From: an uncultured Muribaculaceae bacterium
GTDB lineage: Bacteria > Bacteroidota > Bacteroidia > Bacteroidales > Muribaculaceae
Length of the DNA stretch: 57,497 nucleotides
Assembly: GCA_910578095.1 (NCBI GenBank)
Contig: CAJTOZ010000017.1
Location: forward strand, 1-57,497
Direction of reading: 5' to 3'
In this document: piece by piece, positions 36,774-46,137 of the stretch
Numbering within the stretch: position 1 is the stretch's first letter
How the letters are laid out: each line of letters starts with the position of its first letter
Translations under genes and position numbers: made by a program
Notes under the pieces: model-generated
Seen by the model: the letters and a program-made list of their open reading frames with translations, nothing else
Databases searched by the model: none
Told to the model about the DNA's origin: nothing

Positions 36774-36869
36774 ATGTTGCATTACATATCAAAAACAATC
36801 GTCTGCAATGTTTTTGATACGCTGTGCAACATTCCTAACATCCTTTCGCCGGGCCGCATAGTAATTTTG
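36774..36869 (+). promoter_or_regulatory. Fructan susC promoter with concentric palindromic operator
   Basis: Two inverted repeats share one centre at 36803: outer ATGTTGCA/TGCAACAT (36774-36781 and 36825-36832) and inner TATCAAAAACA/TGTTTTTGATA (36787-36797 and 36809-36819), all perfect. The -7 box TAATTTTG (36862-36869) begins 29 bp after the outer right arm. No TTTG -33 is present, as expected for an activator-dependent promoter. Confidence 0.75.
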
Positions 36870-36899
36870 CGGCATAAACGAAAACCAAAAACTATCATC

Positions 36900-39800
36900 A
36901 TGAAAAAGACATTCTTAATGGCACTGCTTGTCATCCTGACAGCCATAGGCGTACGGGCGCAGGACATCACGGTGCACGGAACTGTGCTATCGGCTTCCGA
37001 CAACGAACCACTGATAGGAGTGAGCATCGTATCATCGGCAAAGGATGGAGCGCCTGCCGCCGGAGCCACGACCGACATCGATGGAAACTTCACAATAAAG
37101 GTGCCTGCGGGAGCACAGCTCACAATATCGTACATAGGCTTCAAATCGCAGACAGTAAAAGCGGCAAACGAGATCACCGTCATGCTGGAGGAAAACTCCG
37201 AACTGCTCGATGAAGTGGTGGTAGTGGGCTACTCGGCTGAAAAGAAAGCCGACCTCACCGGCTCTGTCTCGGTAGTGAAGATGAAGGACGTGGCCGACAC
37301 CCCCACGGGCAATGTCATCCAATCGCTGCAGGGCCGCGTGGCAGGCATGAACATCACCACCGACGGCACACCCGGTGGCCTCAGCACCGGCACATCCATC
37401 CGCGGAGCATCATCGTTCCGCGGCGAGGCCAACGGACCTCTGTACGTGATCGACGGTATCATGACACGTGAAAACCCCGGCACCATCATCAACAGCAACG
37501 ACGTAGAATCAATCCAGGTGCTCCGCGATGCAGCATCGGCATCCATCTACGGAGCACAGGCTGCCAACGGCGTCATCATCATAACCACAAAACGGGCCAA
37601 GAAAGGTGAATGCCGCGTCACTTTCGACGCCACCCTCACCCTGCAGACATATCAGAGCGGCCTCGACATGCTCAACGCCGACCAATGGGGCGATGTGTAT
37701 TGGAGCGCCTACCGCTACTCCTATGGCACCACCCCGAATTCCGAACTCTACGGCAACGGCCCCAAGGCACAGCTGCAACCCTACCCCAACCTCAACGGTG
37801 TGCTCGTAAACCCGCAGAACACCGACTGGGAAGACGAGATACACCGCACCGCACTCATGCAGACCTACAGCATCGGTCTCTCCAAGGGCGACGACAACGG
37901 CTCATCGTCGTTCTCCCTCAGCTGGCTCGACCACGACGGCATCATAAAAGGCACCGACTTCCAGAAAGCCAACGCCCGATTCAGCACCGACTACGGATTC
38001 ATCGACAACCGCCTGCGCGCCGGAGGCGCCGTCACCGTCAACTGGTGGCGCCAGCACAATGCTCCCGGAGGAATCGAGGAATACGCTATCAAGATGCACC
38101 CGGCCCGCACTGTCTACGACTCCGAGGGCAACTACAACGACCAGGTGGGCTACGGCCTCAACGACACCCCGAACATCGTGCGCCTCATAGACGAGGAAGG
38201 CACCAACAAGCGCGAGTACTGGCGCGTGTTCGGCAACGCGTACCTATCCATAGAGCCCATCAGAAATCTTATAGTGAAAACCAACTTCGGCATCAACTAT
38301 CACAACGGCAACGACAAAATATTCACACCCGCCAATCTGCGCGACAAAACCAACAACCTCTACCAGTACTCAAGCAAAACCACCGACTGGGTGTGGACCA
38401 ACACCGCGCAGTACAACATCGACTTCGGGAAAAACTCCATCATGGCCCTGCTCGGTATAGAATCCAAGCGAAACCACTTCGAGGACATGTTCGGCGAAGG
38501 TAAGGGACTGGAGATCGAAAACCCCGACTATCTTTATCTGGGCAACGTCACAGCCAACAAAAACACCGGCTCCGGTGCCTCGAACTACTCCATGTTCTCC
38601 GTGTTCGGAAAATTCAACTACACCTGGGACAGCAAATATCTGCTCTCGCTCACCATCCGCCGCGACGCCTCTTCCCGACTGTCGTCAGAGCACAACCACG
38701 ATTGGTTTCCTTCGGTGTCCGCCGGATGGCGCATCTCTCAGGAAAGCTTTATGGAAGCATCCAGAGGATGGCTCAACGACCTCAAGATACGCGCCGCATA
38801 CGGTGTGAACGGCAATGATATCATAGCCAACGACGCCTTCTACGCAAAATACGCCATGAGCCTCGACCAGGCAGCCTACCCCATAGGCGGTGGCAATATG
38901 CTCCGTCCCGGCGCCCTGCGCTCGCGCAGCACCAACCCCGACCTCACATGGGAAAAAACATACCAGACCAATGTGGGATTCGACGCCGCGCTGCTCAACA
39001 ACCGTCTCTCCCTCTCCGTAGATTATTTCTACAAGAAAACCAACGACATGCTCGTTGAAAAACCATATATCGCCACCATAGGCGAAGGCGGCTACTGCTG
39101 GTATAACGGCGGCTCCATGGTCAACAAAGGCTTTGAACTCACAGCCAACTGGCATCAGAGCCTCGACAACGGCCTCAGCTACGAAATAGGAGCCAACATG
39201 ACTGTGATGAAAAACAAGGTCACCGACCTCATGAGCGACATCTACTACACATGGGGAGGCGGCAACGGCATCGACAAGAGCATCGTGGGGCAGGCTCTCG
39301 GCTCGTGGATGGGCTACCGCACCGACGGTGTTTTCCGCACACAGCAGGAGGTTGATGAATACAAAGAAAAATACCGCATCAGCTTCGGCGAGCCCGCGGT
39401 GGGGCGTCTGCGCTACGTCGACACCAACGGCGATGGCGAGATAAGCGACCGCGACCGCACATGGCTCGGATGCGACCTGCCCAAAGCACAGTTCGGCATC
39501 AACCTCGGCGCCAACTGGAAAGGCTTCGACCTCAGCCTGTTCTTCAACAGCATCATCCGCGATGCCTGGAACAACTCCAAATACTACACCGACTTTTTCC
39601 CGCTCTGGACCGGAAACCACGGCACACAGCTGCTGAAAGCCGCCGACGCCTACGACCGCTATCTCACCACAGGCCGCTACGACGCCGATGTGCCCGCACC
39701 CTCTATCGACAACAACAATAAAGAAAACGAAGGCTCCGACTACTACATCGAGGACGGCTCTTTCCTGCGCCTGAAAACCCTCTCCCTGGGATATACCATC

Positions 39801-39965
39801 CCCGCACGGCTGCGCGAGAAACTCCACCTCAAGAATGCACGCATATACTTCCAGGCACAGAACGTGTTCACCATCACAAGCTACAGCGGCGCCGATCCCG
39901 AAGGTCTCGGCTACCCATACGCCCTGCCCCGGCAATACACCTTCGGCATACAATTCGGTTTCTAA
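36900..39965 (+). CDS. SusC-family TonB-dependent receptor of the fructan locus
   Basis: 1021-residue outer-membrane importer for fructan oligosaccharides. The start ATG at 36900 gives the signal peptide MKKTFLMALLVILTAIGVRA; the open frame upstream runs into the sensor gene and across the operator. The carboxypeptidase-D-like domain (EPLIGVSIV) spans ~22-95, followed by the SusC junction motif VVVGYSAEKKADLTGSVSVV, the plug (GNVIQSLQGRVAGMNI, ASIYGAQAANGVIIITTK) and a barrel ending RQYTFGIQFGF. Its susD partner follows 22 bp later. Fructan as substrate is inferred from GH32, the kinase and the sensor. Confidence 0.96.
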   Translation: MKKTFLMALLVILTAIGVRAQDITVHGTVLSASDNEPLIGVSIVSSAKDGAPAAGATTDIDGNFTIKVPAGAQLTISYIGFKSQTVKAANEITVMLEENSELLDEVVVVGYSAEKKADLTGSVSVVKMKDVADTPTGNVIQSLQGRVAGMNITTDGTPGGLSTGTSIRGASSFRGEANGPLYVIDGIMTRENPGTIINSNDVESIQVLRDAASASIYGAQAANGVIIITTKRAKKGECRVTFDATLTLQTYQSGLDMLNADQWGDVYWSAYRYSYGTTPNSELYGNGPKAQLQPYPNLNGVLVNPQNTDWEDEIHRTALMQTYSIGLSKGDDNGSSSFSLSWLDHDGIIKGTDFQKANARFSTDYGFIDNRLRAGGAVTVNWWRQHNAPGGIEEYAIKMHPARTVYDSEGNYNDQVGYGLNDTPNIVRLIDEEGTNKREYWRVFGNAYLSIEPIRNLIVKTNFGINYHNGNDKIFTPANLRDKTNNLYQYSSKTTDWVWTNTAQYNIDFGKNSIMALLGIESKRNHFEDMFGEGKGLEIENPDYLYLGNVTANKNTGSGASNYSMFSVFGKFNYTWDSKYLLSLTIRRDASSRLSSEHNHDWFPSVSAGWRISQESFMEASRGWLNDLKIRAAYGVNGNDIIANDAFYAKYAMSLDQAAYPIGGGNMLRPGALRSRSTNPDLTWEKTYQTNVGFDAALLNNRLSLSVDYFYKKTNDMLVEKPYIATIGEGGYCWYNGGSMVNKGFELTANWHQSLDNGLSYEIGANMTVMKNKVTDLMSDIYYTWGGGNGIDKSIVGQALGSWMGYRTDGVFRTQQEVDEYKEKYRISFGEPAVGRLRYVDTNGDGEISDRDRTWLGCDLPKAQFGINLGANWKGFDLSLFFNSIIRDAWNNSKYYTDFFPLWTGNHGTQLLKAADAYDRYLTTGRYDADVPAPSIDNNNKENEGSDYYIEDGSFLRLKTLSLGYTIPARLREKLHLKNARIYFQAQNVFTITSYSGADPEGLGYPYALPRQYTFGIQFGF

Positions 39966-39987
39966 CCACATCTAATCAACGAACATC

Positions 39988-41757
39988 ATGAAACTGCACA
40001 AAATACTCACACTCACCATAGCTGCCGCCTCTCTCACGGCCTGCAGCGACGACTTCCTGGAAAACAAGCCCCAGGGCACACTATCCGAAGGCAACATGAA
40101 CAATCCCGAGGCCATAGATCTGCTTGTGAACGCAGCCTACGCCACTTTCGGGTGCCGCTACGCCGACTCAAACGACCCTCACCTGTTTCCGGTCACAAAC
40201 TGGAGCTACGGAGAAGTGCGAGCCGACAACGCCTACAAAGGCGGTGGCGGCGAGACAGACCTCTGGGAAGTGCACGACATGGAAACCATGCGCATACAGC
40301 CAAACAATGGTTTTCTCGACGGCAAATGGTTCAACCTCTATTGCGGAATATCACGCTGCAATTCCGCCATCCGCGCGCTGCGCAAGGCCGATGAAAACAT
40401 CGTGCCCGAGAAAAACGCACGCATAGCCGAAGTGCGTGTCATACGCAACCACTGGTACTTCGAACTCGTGCGCCTCTTCAACCGCATACCCTACATGGAC
40501 ATCGACCTGCCGGAAAACGACTATACCACCGTGCGAAACGACGAATTCACACGCGAGCAACACCTCGCACGCATAGCCGCCGACCTGCTCGATGCCGCCG
40601 CCGACCTGCCCGACACCCAGAACGAGATAGGACGCATAAACCGCCGCAGCGCCCTCGCCTATGCCGCAAAGGTGAAACTCTACCAGGCCTACCGGCAGAA
40701 CCCGGAAACCAACGCCGTGGAAGAAGTGGATAAGGACATCATGCGTGAAGTGGTGGAAATAATAGACCGCATACAGGGCTACGACCTGCTGTCCGACTTC
40801 CAGCAGCTCGACCTCATAGAGTATGAGAACGGGCCCGAATCCGTGCTCGCCATACAATTCTCCAAGGACGATGGTTCCGGCGGCGTGGGGCGCGTGAACT
40901 GGAGCATGCTGCTCAATTCCATGACTGGCCCCGGATGCCCCTGGCAAGGCGACGGTTTCTTCCTGCCCTCGCAGGATCTCATCAATGCCTACCGCACCGA
41001 TGCCGACGGTCTGCCGGTGTTCGACTATCAGAGCCTTCCCGACTACGCCACTGTAGCATTCGCCGGCGATGGCAGCTACAGCCTGGCCAATGCTGACGGC
41101 ACTGTGGACCCGCGCCTCGACTTTGTGACAGGGCGTCCCACCATACGCTACAAAACCTACCCCGACAGCCCCTGCGGCCTGTGGGTGCGCAACAGCGATG
41201 TCTACGGCTACAACAACACCAAGCGCTTCTGGCTCTCGCCTGAATCGCCCGCAGCCACCCAGGGATGGCCATGGGGCGCCTCTGCTCTCAACTGGCAGAT
41301 AATACGCTATGCCGACCTGCTGCTGTACAAGGCCGAAGCCCTCATCGAGATAGGCGGCGAAGGGCTCGAGCAAGCCCGCACGCTTATCAACCGTGTGCGC
41401 GACCGCGCCCGCAACAGCGCCTTCGTGAAAGATTTCAACAATCCCGAACAGAACGCCGCCAACTACAAGATAGGCCTATATCCCGCCACCGGCTGGACGC
41501 AGGACTATGCACGCCGCGCCCTGCGCACCGAAATGCGCCTCGAGAAAGCCATGGAAGGCGAACGCTTCTTCGACCTTGTGCGGTGGGGCATAGCAAAAGA
41601 AACCATGAACAATTACTTCCGCGCCGAAAGCGACAACCGCATATACTATCAGAACGCCACATTCGACAGCGGCGAAGAGTACTTCCCCGTCCCCGTGGCA
41701 CAGTACAACTTCTCGGGCGGCATATACGTGCAGAATCCCGGCTATCCGGCATTCTGA
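39988..41757 (+). CDS. SusD-family fructan-binding lipoprotein
   Basis: 589-residue surface lipoprotein that binds the glycan and lids the SusC channel. The signal peptide MKLHKILTLTIAAASLTAC ends in a lipobox Cys at residue 19, followed by SDDFLENKPQG, the usual SusD start. The helical TPR-like core includes RVIRNHWYFELVRLFNRIPYMD, and the C-terminal part has RTEMRLEKAMEGERFFDLVRWGIA, the family's most conserved block. No surface endo-fructanase or further surface glycan-binding protein follows; the unit ends in a terminator. Confidence 0.95.
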   Translation: MKLHKILTLTIAAASLTACSDDFLENKPQGTLSEGNMNNPEAIDLLVNAAYATFGCRYADSNDPHLFPVTNWSYGEVRADNAYKGGGGETDLWEVHDMETMRIQPNNGFLDGKWFNLYCGISRCNSAIRALRKADENIVPEKNARIAEVRVIRNHWYFELVRLFNRIPYMDIDLPENDYTTVRNDEFTREQHLARIAADLLDAAADLPDTQNEIGRINRRSALAYAAKVKLYQAYRQNPETNAVEEVDKDIMREVVEIIDRIQGYDLLSDFQQLDLIEYENGPESVLAIQFSKDDGSGGVGRVNWSMLLNSMTGPGCPWQGDGFFLPSQDLINAYRTDADGLPVFDYQSLPDYATVAFAGDGSYSLANADGTVDPRLDFVTGRPTIRYKTYPDSPCGLWVRNSDVYGYNNTKRFWLSPESPAATQGWPWGASALNWQIIRYADLLLYKAEALIEIGGEGLEQARTLINRVRDRARNSAFVKDFNNPEQNAANYKIGLYPATGWTQDYARRALRTEMRLEKAMEGERFFDLVRWGIAKETMNNYFRAESDNRIYYQNATFDSGEEYFPVPVAQYNFSGGIYVQNPGYPAF

Positions 41758-41773
41758 GCCACAACGCCACCAC

Positions 41774-41817
41774 AAAAAAACTCCGGCAATCACGCTATTG
41801 TGATGCCGGAGTTTTTT
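41774..41817. terminator. Bidirectional terminator between susD and tRNA-Gln
   Basis: Stem ACTCCGGCAATCAC with GTGATGCCGGAGT (one mismatch), flanked by an A-run on the left and a T-run on the right, so it works on both strands. It ends the susCD unit and the convergent tRNA-Gln transcript. Confidence 0.88.
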
Positions 41818-41890
41818 GTAGTCTTACCAGGATTCGAACCTAGACAGACAGAACCAAAAACTGTAGTGCTACCATTACACCATAAGACTA
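41818..41890 (-). tRNA. tRNA-Gln (anticodon TTG)
   Basis: The 73-base tRNA on the minus strand has acceptor arms TAGTCTT and AAGACTA, D-arm GGTGTAATGGTAGC, T-loop GGTTCGAATCC and anticodon loop TTTTGGT giving TTG. The base pair next to the anticodon loop is a T-T mismatch, and the base after the acceptor stem (discriminator) reads C; both are slightly unusual but the fold is otherwise complete. CCA is not encoded. Confidence 0.92.
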
Positions 41891-41928
41891 TCGTCTGCCC
41901 AATGGCCATAAAAGCCACTAAAGCGATG

Positions 41929-41960
41929 CAAATTTAGCGCCTTTTTTTCATCCCTGCAAA
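41929..41960 (-). promoter_or_regulatory. Promoter of tRNA-Gln
   Basis: On the minus strand a -33 TTTG (complement of 41957-41960), a 20-bp spacer and a -7 TAAATTTG (complement of 41929-41936) match the Bacteroidetes consensus. The -7 box lies about 39 bp before the tRNA 5' end. Confidence 0.75.
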
Positions 41961-42118
41961 TTTTCACCGATTTTTGTGCTATGAGCACACCATATTCCGG
42001 AGATTGAATTGCAATATGAGGCGCCACGAGCCATCGTCGGGCCTGATAGCGGCAGGGCGGCTGCAGCAGACCATGAAGGCCGCGGCAACCGCCCATAGCA
42101 TATACTTGACTATACCTG

Positions 42119-43414
42119 TTACTTAGCGATGAGCAGGCTATAGTTTTTCTTACCGCGCTGCACGATGATGTAGCGGTCCTGAAGAAGCATGTCGGTGGTG
42201 GCGGCAGCATAGGGATCGGCCACCTTCTCCTTATTGATGCTCAGACCGCCGCCCTGTGCCAGCTTGCGCATCTCGCCCTTGGAGGGGAACACCGGAGCGG
42301 CATCGGTGAGAAGATCGGCAAGCTTGATACCGGCTTCGATATCCGCTCTGCTCACCTCAAAACGGGGCACGCCGTCAAAGACGGCCAGCAACGTCGCCTC
42401 ATCGATGCGGTGCAGGATATCGGCGGTGTTGTTGCTGAAAAGAATCTTTGAAGCCTCAACGGCGGCATCGTAGTCGGCCTCGCTGTGCACCATCACCGTG
42501 AGTTCGCGTGCAAGACGCTTCTGCAAGGGGCGCGCACCGGGATCGGCAGTCTGCTCGGCTTCGAGAGCCTCAATCTCCTCGCGGCTGAGAGTGGTGAATA
42601 TACGGATGTAGCGTGCGGCATCGGCATCGCTCACATTGAGCCAGAACTGATAGAAGGCATAGGGCGATGTGCGCGCGGGGTCGAGCCACACGTTGCCGCT
42701 CTCGGTCTTGCCGAATTTGCCGCCGTCGGCCTTTGTGATGAGCGGGCAGGTGATGGCATAGGCATCCTCGCCGCCGGCCACACGGCGTATGAGCTCGGTG
42801 CCGGTGGTCATGTTGCCCCACTGGTCGCTGCCGCCCAGCTGGAAGTGGCAGTTCTTGTCGCGGTAGAGATGCAGGAAGTCGTAGCCCTGCAGCAACTGGT
42901 AGGAGAATTCGGTGAAACTCATGCCCTCGCGGCTCTCGCCGGAAAGGCGCTTTTTCACGGAGTCCTTGGCCATCATGTAGTTCACGGTGATATGCTTGCC
43001 GATATCGCGGATGAACTCGATGAAGCCAAACTGTTTCATCCAGTCGTAGTTGTTGACGAGTTCGGCAGCATTGGGTGCATCGCTGTCGAAGTCGAGGAAC
43101 TTGGCGAGCTGGCGTTTGATGGCCTCCTGATTGTGGCGGAGTGTGGGCTCGTCGATGAGTTTGCGCTCCTGGCTCTTCATGGACGGATCGCCAATCATGC
43201 CTGTGGCACCGCCCACAAGAGCGATGGGCTTGTGGCCGGCCCGCTGCAGATGCTTGAGCATCATCACTCCCACAAGGTGTCCTATATGGAGGCTGTCGGC
43301 CGTGGGGTCAATGCCGAGGTAGGCTGTGGCCATACCCTTTTTAAGTTCTTCGTCGGCGCCGGGCATGAACTGGTGTATCATGCCACGCCAGGTGAGTTCT
43401 TCTATAAAATCCAT
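42119..43414 (-). CDS. tyrS: Tyrosyl-tRNA synthetase
   Basis: 431-residue class I synthetase that charges tRNA-Tyr. The ATP site HIGH motif is in DSLHIGHLVGVMML (~residue 40), the tyrosine pocket in QLLQGYDFLHLYRDKNCHFQLGGSDQWGN (~170-200), and the KMSKS loop is the variant KFGKTESGNVW near 233. The C-terminal ~70 residues form an S4 RNA-binding domain (MRKLAQGGGLSINKEKV). The start MDFIEELTWRGMIHQ is normal for the family. It lies 45 bp downstream of the aminotransferase gene on the same strand. Confidence 0.98.
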   Translation of the reverse strand: MDFIEELTWRGMIHQFMPGADEELKKGMATAYLGIDPTADSLHIGHLVGVMMLKHLQRAGHKPIALVGGATGMIGDPSMKSQERKLIDEPTLRHNQEAIKRQLAKFLDFDSDAPNAAELVNNYDWMKQFGFIEFIRDIGKHITVNYMMAKDSVKKRLSGESREGMSFTEFSYQLLQGYDFLHLYRDKNCHFQLGGSDQWGNMTTGTELIRRVAGGEDAYAITCPLITKADGGKFGKTESGNVWLDPARTSPYAFYQFWLNVSDADAARYIRIFTTLSREEIEALEAEQTADPGARPLQKRLARELTVMVHSEADYDAAVEASKILFSNNTADILHRIDEATLLAVFDGVPRFEVSRADIEAGIKLADLLTDAAPVFPSKGEMRKLAQGGGLSINKEKVADPYAAATTDMLLQDRYIIVQRGKKNYSLLIAK

Positions 43415-43459
43415 TATAATGTATAATGAGAATAAGAAAGTGTTTGTAAATTCAAAAAA

Positions 43460-44659
43460 TCAAAGAGTGCGGCCGGGATATGCCTCAAGCGCTTTTTCCA
43501 GAACAAGCAGGGCATCGGCAAGGTCTTCTTTCTTGAGCACATAAGCCATGCGCACCTGATTGCGGCCCATGCCCGGCGTGGTGTAGAAACCCGAGGCAGG
43601 AGCCATGAACACGGTGCGGCCTTCGTAGTCGAATTCGCTGAGACACCAGCGGCAGAACTTGTCGGCGTCGTCGACAGGCAGGCTCACCACTGTGTAGAAG
43701 GCGCCCATGGGAATGGGAGAGTAGCAGCCCGGGATACGGTTGATGCCGTCGATGAGGAATTTGCGGCGCTCCACATACTCGTTGTAGGTCATGAGCATAT
43801 ATTCCTGAGGCGTGTCGATGCTGGCCTCTGCAACGAGCTGACCCAGCAGAGGGGGGCTGAGGCGTGCCTGGCAGAATTTAAGCACATTCTGCTTCAGCTC
43901 CTTGTGTTTGGTGATCAGCGCACCCACACGTATTCCGCACTCGCTGTAGCGCTTGCTCACAGAGTCGATGAGCACCACCTGCTCCTCGATGCCGTCGAGA
44001 TGGAAAGCGGAGATATAGGGAGCGCCCGTATAGCAGTATTCACGATACACCTCGTCGGAATAGAGGAAGAGATCGTGGCGCTTGACGATGTCGCGCAGCA
44101 GGTTCATCTCCCGCTGTGTGTAGAGGTAGCCTGTGGGGTTGTTGGGATTGCAGATGAGTATGCCTTTTGTGCGCGGAGTGATCAGTTCCTCGAATTTCTC
44201 CACCGGAGGAAGAGCGAATCCCTCCTCTATAGTGGAGGGCACAGTGACAATTTTTGCGCCGGCACTGATAGCGAAGGCCATATAGTTGGCATACGCAGGC
44301 TCGGGCACAATGATCTCATCGCCGGGATCGAGCGTGGCCATGAAAGCGAAAAGCACAGCCTCGGAACCGCCGGTGGTGATGATGATATCATCGACATCCA
44401 CATTGATATGAAAACGCTCGTAGTAGGTCTTAAGCTTTCGGCGCAGCGACAACAGGCCCTCGGAAGGGCTATACTCAAGGATACTGCGATCGAGATTGCG
44501 CATGGCATCAAGACCAACTTCGGGGGTGGGTATATCGGGCTGTCCTATGTTGAGACGGTACACCTTCACACCGCGCGCCACAGCCTCATTGGCCAGCGGC
44601 ACGAGTTTACGGATGGGAGATGCGGGCATTTCTCGCCCGCGCTGCGAAATCGTAGGCAT
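43460..44659 (-). CDS. Class I/II pyridoxal-phosphate aminotransferase
   Basis: 399-residue fold-type I aminotransferase, probably aspartate/aromatic aminotransferase-like. It shows RLNIGQPDIPTPE near the N-terminus, ILICNPNNPTGYLY for substrate/PLP contacts, LYSDEVYREYCY and the PLP-lysine segment IDSVSKRYSECGIRVG; the conserved Arg for the alpha-carboxylate lies in MGRNQVRMAYV near the end. The ATG at 44659 is preferred: an upstream in-frame TTG at 44674 falls close to the predicted transcription start. A minus-strand -7 box TAACTTTG (complement of 44683-44690) lies 23 bp before this ATG. The amino-acid substrate is uncertain. Confidence 0.92.
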   Translation of the reverse strand: MPTISQRGREMPASPIRKLVPLANEAVARGVKVYRLNIGQPDIPTPEVGLDAMRNLDRSILEYSPSEGLLSLRRKLKTYYERFHINVDVDDIIITTGGSEAVLFAFMATLDPGDEIIVPEPAYANYMAFAISAGAKIVTVPSTIEEGFALPPVEKFEELITPRTKGILICNPNNPTGYLYTQREMNLLRDIVKRHDLFLYSDEVYREYCYTGAPYISAFHLDGIEEQVVLIDSVSKRYSECGIRVGALITKHKELKQNVLKFCQARLSPPLLGQLVAEASIDTPQEYMLMTYNEYVERRKFLIDGINRIPGCYSPIPMGAFYTVVSLPVDDADKFCRWCLSEFDYEGRTVFMAPASGFYTTPGMGRNQVRMAYVLKKEDLADALLVLEKALEAYPGRTL

Positions 44660-44761
44660 TCGGAGATGTTTCAATTATTCTGCAAAGTTAAGGCAAATTA
44701 TTCATATTCCCACCACTCACCGCGCATAATTGCGCCGACCGGCATCGGCACTACGCCATCA

Positions 44762-44787
44762 ATCTGCAACTTTTCAATTCTGCAGAT
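44762..44787 (+). promoter_or_regulatory. Inverted repeat upstream of the oxalate genes
   Basis: ATCTGCA (44762-44768) and TGCAGAT (44781-44787) form a perfect 7-bp inverted repeat with a 12-bp spacer, 42 bp before the frc ATG. A weak -7-like TATTTTCA follows at 44792. It may be an operator; no regulator gene is adjacent. Confidence 0.4.
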
Positions 44788-44829
44788 GTTGTATTTTCAA
44801 ACACTCACGAACCAAAAACATAAACAAAA

Positions 44830-46137
44830 ATGACTACCGCTCCTCTCCAAGGTATCAAAGTCGTGGACTTTACCGAAGTACAGTCGGGCCCGTCGTGCAC
44901 ACAGATGCTCGCATGGCTCGGCGCAGATGTGATTAAAATCGAACGCCCCGGCGTAGGTGATGCCACGCGCAACGAACTGCAGTTCGATCCCTCTCTGCCA
45001 AGCTATTACTATCTTCAGCTAAACAGCGACAAGAAATCGCTCACACTCGATGCCAAGACACCCGATGGCAAGGCCATCCTCACCAAACTCATAGAAGGTT
45101 GCGACATATTTGTCGAAAACCTGCATCCCGGCGCCATGGACAAACTCGGCTTCAGCTGGGAAGTGGTGCACAAACTCAATCCGAAATGTATCTACGGCAC
45201 AATCAAAGGTTTTCCGCTGTCGTCGAAATACAAGGATCTGAAAGCCTACGAGCCTATCGCGCAGGTGACCGCAGCAGCAGCTTCCACCACAGGCTGGTAC
45301 AGCGGCGAGTATGATGTGCCCACACAGTCGGGCGCGGCACTGGGCGATTCCAACACGGGCATGCACCTGCTCATAGGCCTGCTCGCCGCGCTGCAGCAGC
45401 GCACCCACACAGGCGAAGGATGCTTCGTGTACCAGTCGATGCACAATGCCTGCCTCAACCTCTGCCGCATCAAGACGCGCGACCAGCTCACACTCGACAA
45501 AATCGGCTATCTGTCGCAATTCCCGCAGTATCCCGACGGCAAGTTCGGCGACTGCGTGCCTCGCTCAGGCAATATCGAGGGCGGCGGAGTGCTGGGATGG
45601 ACCTACAAGTGCAAGCCCTCCGGCGGCTATGACTCGGCCGTGGACGATAACAACTATGTCTACATCATCCTGCAGCGCGAACCCAAGAACTTCGAGGCAG
45701 CATGCAAGGCCATGGGCTTCGAGGACTGGCTCACCAACCCCGACTTCAACACCGCCGATGCCCGCGACCGCCACAAACAGGCCATATACGAGCGCATCGG
45801 AGCCTGGACTGCCGATAAGACAAAATATGAGGTGACCGAGATTCTCGGCCCCGCCGGTGTGCCTGTGGGCCCAGTGCTCTCCACCAAAGAAATAATGACC
45901 GACGAAACCCTCTACGACGGCAATACGCTCGTGCGCATCAACCAGGGAGGCAAGATCGGCGAATTTGTTACCGTGGGATGCCCCTTCACCATGAGCAACT
46001 ATCAGCCCTCCTACGGCCCGGCGCCCACCCTCGGCGGCAATACCGCCGAAGTGCTCACCGCATTGGGCTACACAGCCGAACAGCAGGCACAGTTTGCCGC
46101 CAACGGTACTACCGAACCCCTTAAAACATCAAAGTAA
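44830..46137 (+). CDS. frc: Formyl-CoA:oxalate CoA-transferase
   Basis: Class III (CaiB/BaiF) CoA-transferase of 435 residues that moves CoA from formyl-CoA to oxalate, giving oxalyl-CoA and formate. The N-terminus GIKVVDFTEVQSGPSCTQMLAWLGADVIKIERP is the family signature. The catalytic aspartate is Asp173 in GAALGDSNTGMHL. The Gly-rich loop that guards the active site is in GNIEGGGVLGWTYKCK (~245-260). The next gene is oxalyl-CoA decarboxylase and overlaps by one base (TAATG), which makes the oxalate assignment firm over other family III transferases. Confidence 0.95.
   Translation: MTTAPLQGIKVVDFTEVQSGPSCTQMLAWLGADVIKIERPGVGDATRNELQFDPSLPSYYYLQLNSDKKSLTLDAKTPDGKAILTKLIEGCDIFVENLHPGAMDKLGFSWEVVHKLNPKCIYGTIKGFPLSSKYKDLKAYEPIAQVTAAAASTTGWYSGEYDVPTQSGAALGDSNTGMHLLIGLLAALQQRTHTGEGCFVYQSMHNACLNLCRIKTRDQLTLDKIGYLSQFPQYPDGKFGDCVPRSGNIEGGGVLGWTYKCKPSGGYDSAVDDNNYVYIILQREPKNFEAACKAMGFEDWLTNPDFNTADARDRHKQAIYERIGAWTADKTKYEVTEILGPAGVPVGPVLSTKEIMTDETLYDGNTLVRINQGGKIGEFVTVGCPFTMSNYQPSYGPAPTLGGNTAEVLTALGYTAEQQAQFAANGTTEPLKTSK

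Noticed and set aside
36618..36899. N-terminal extension of the fructan SusC frame
   Set aside because: The extra codons overlap the sensor gene and cross the operator and -7 box; the ATG at 36900 gives a normal signal peptide.
41875..42210. Minus-strand frame between tRNA-Gln and tyrS
   Set aside because: It overlaps both the tRNA and the tyrS 3' end, covers the tRNA promoter and has no protein-like composition.
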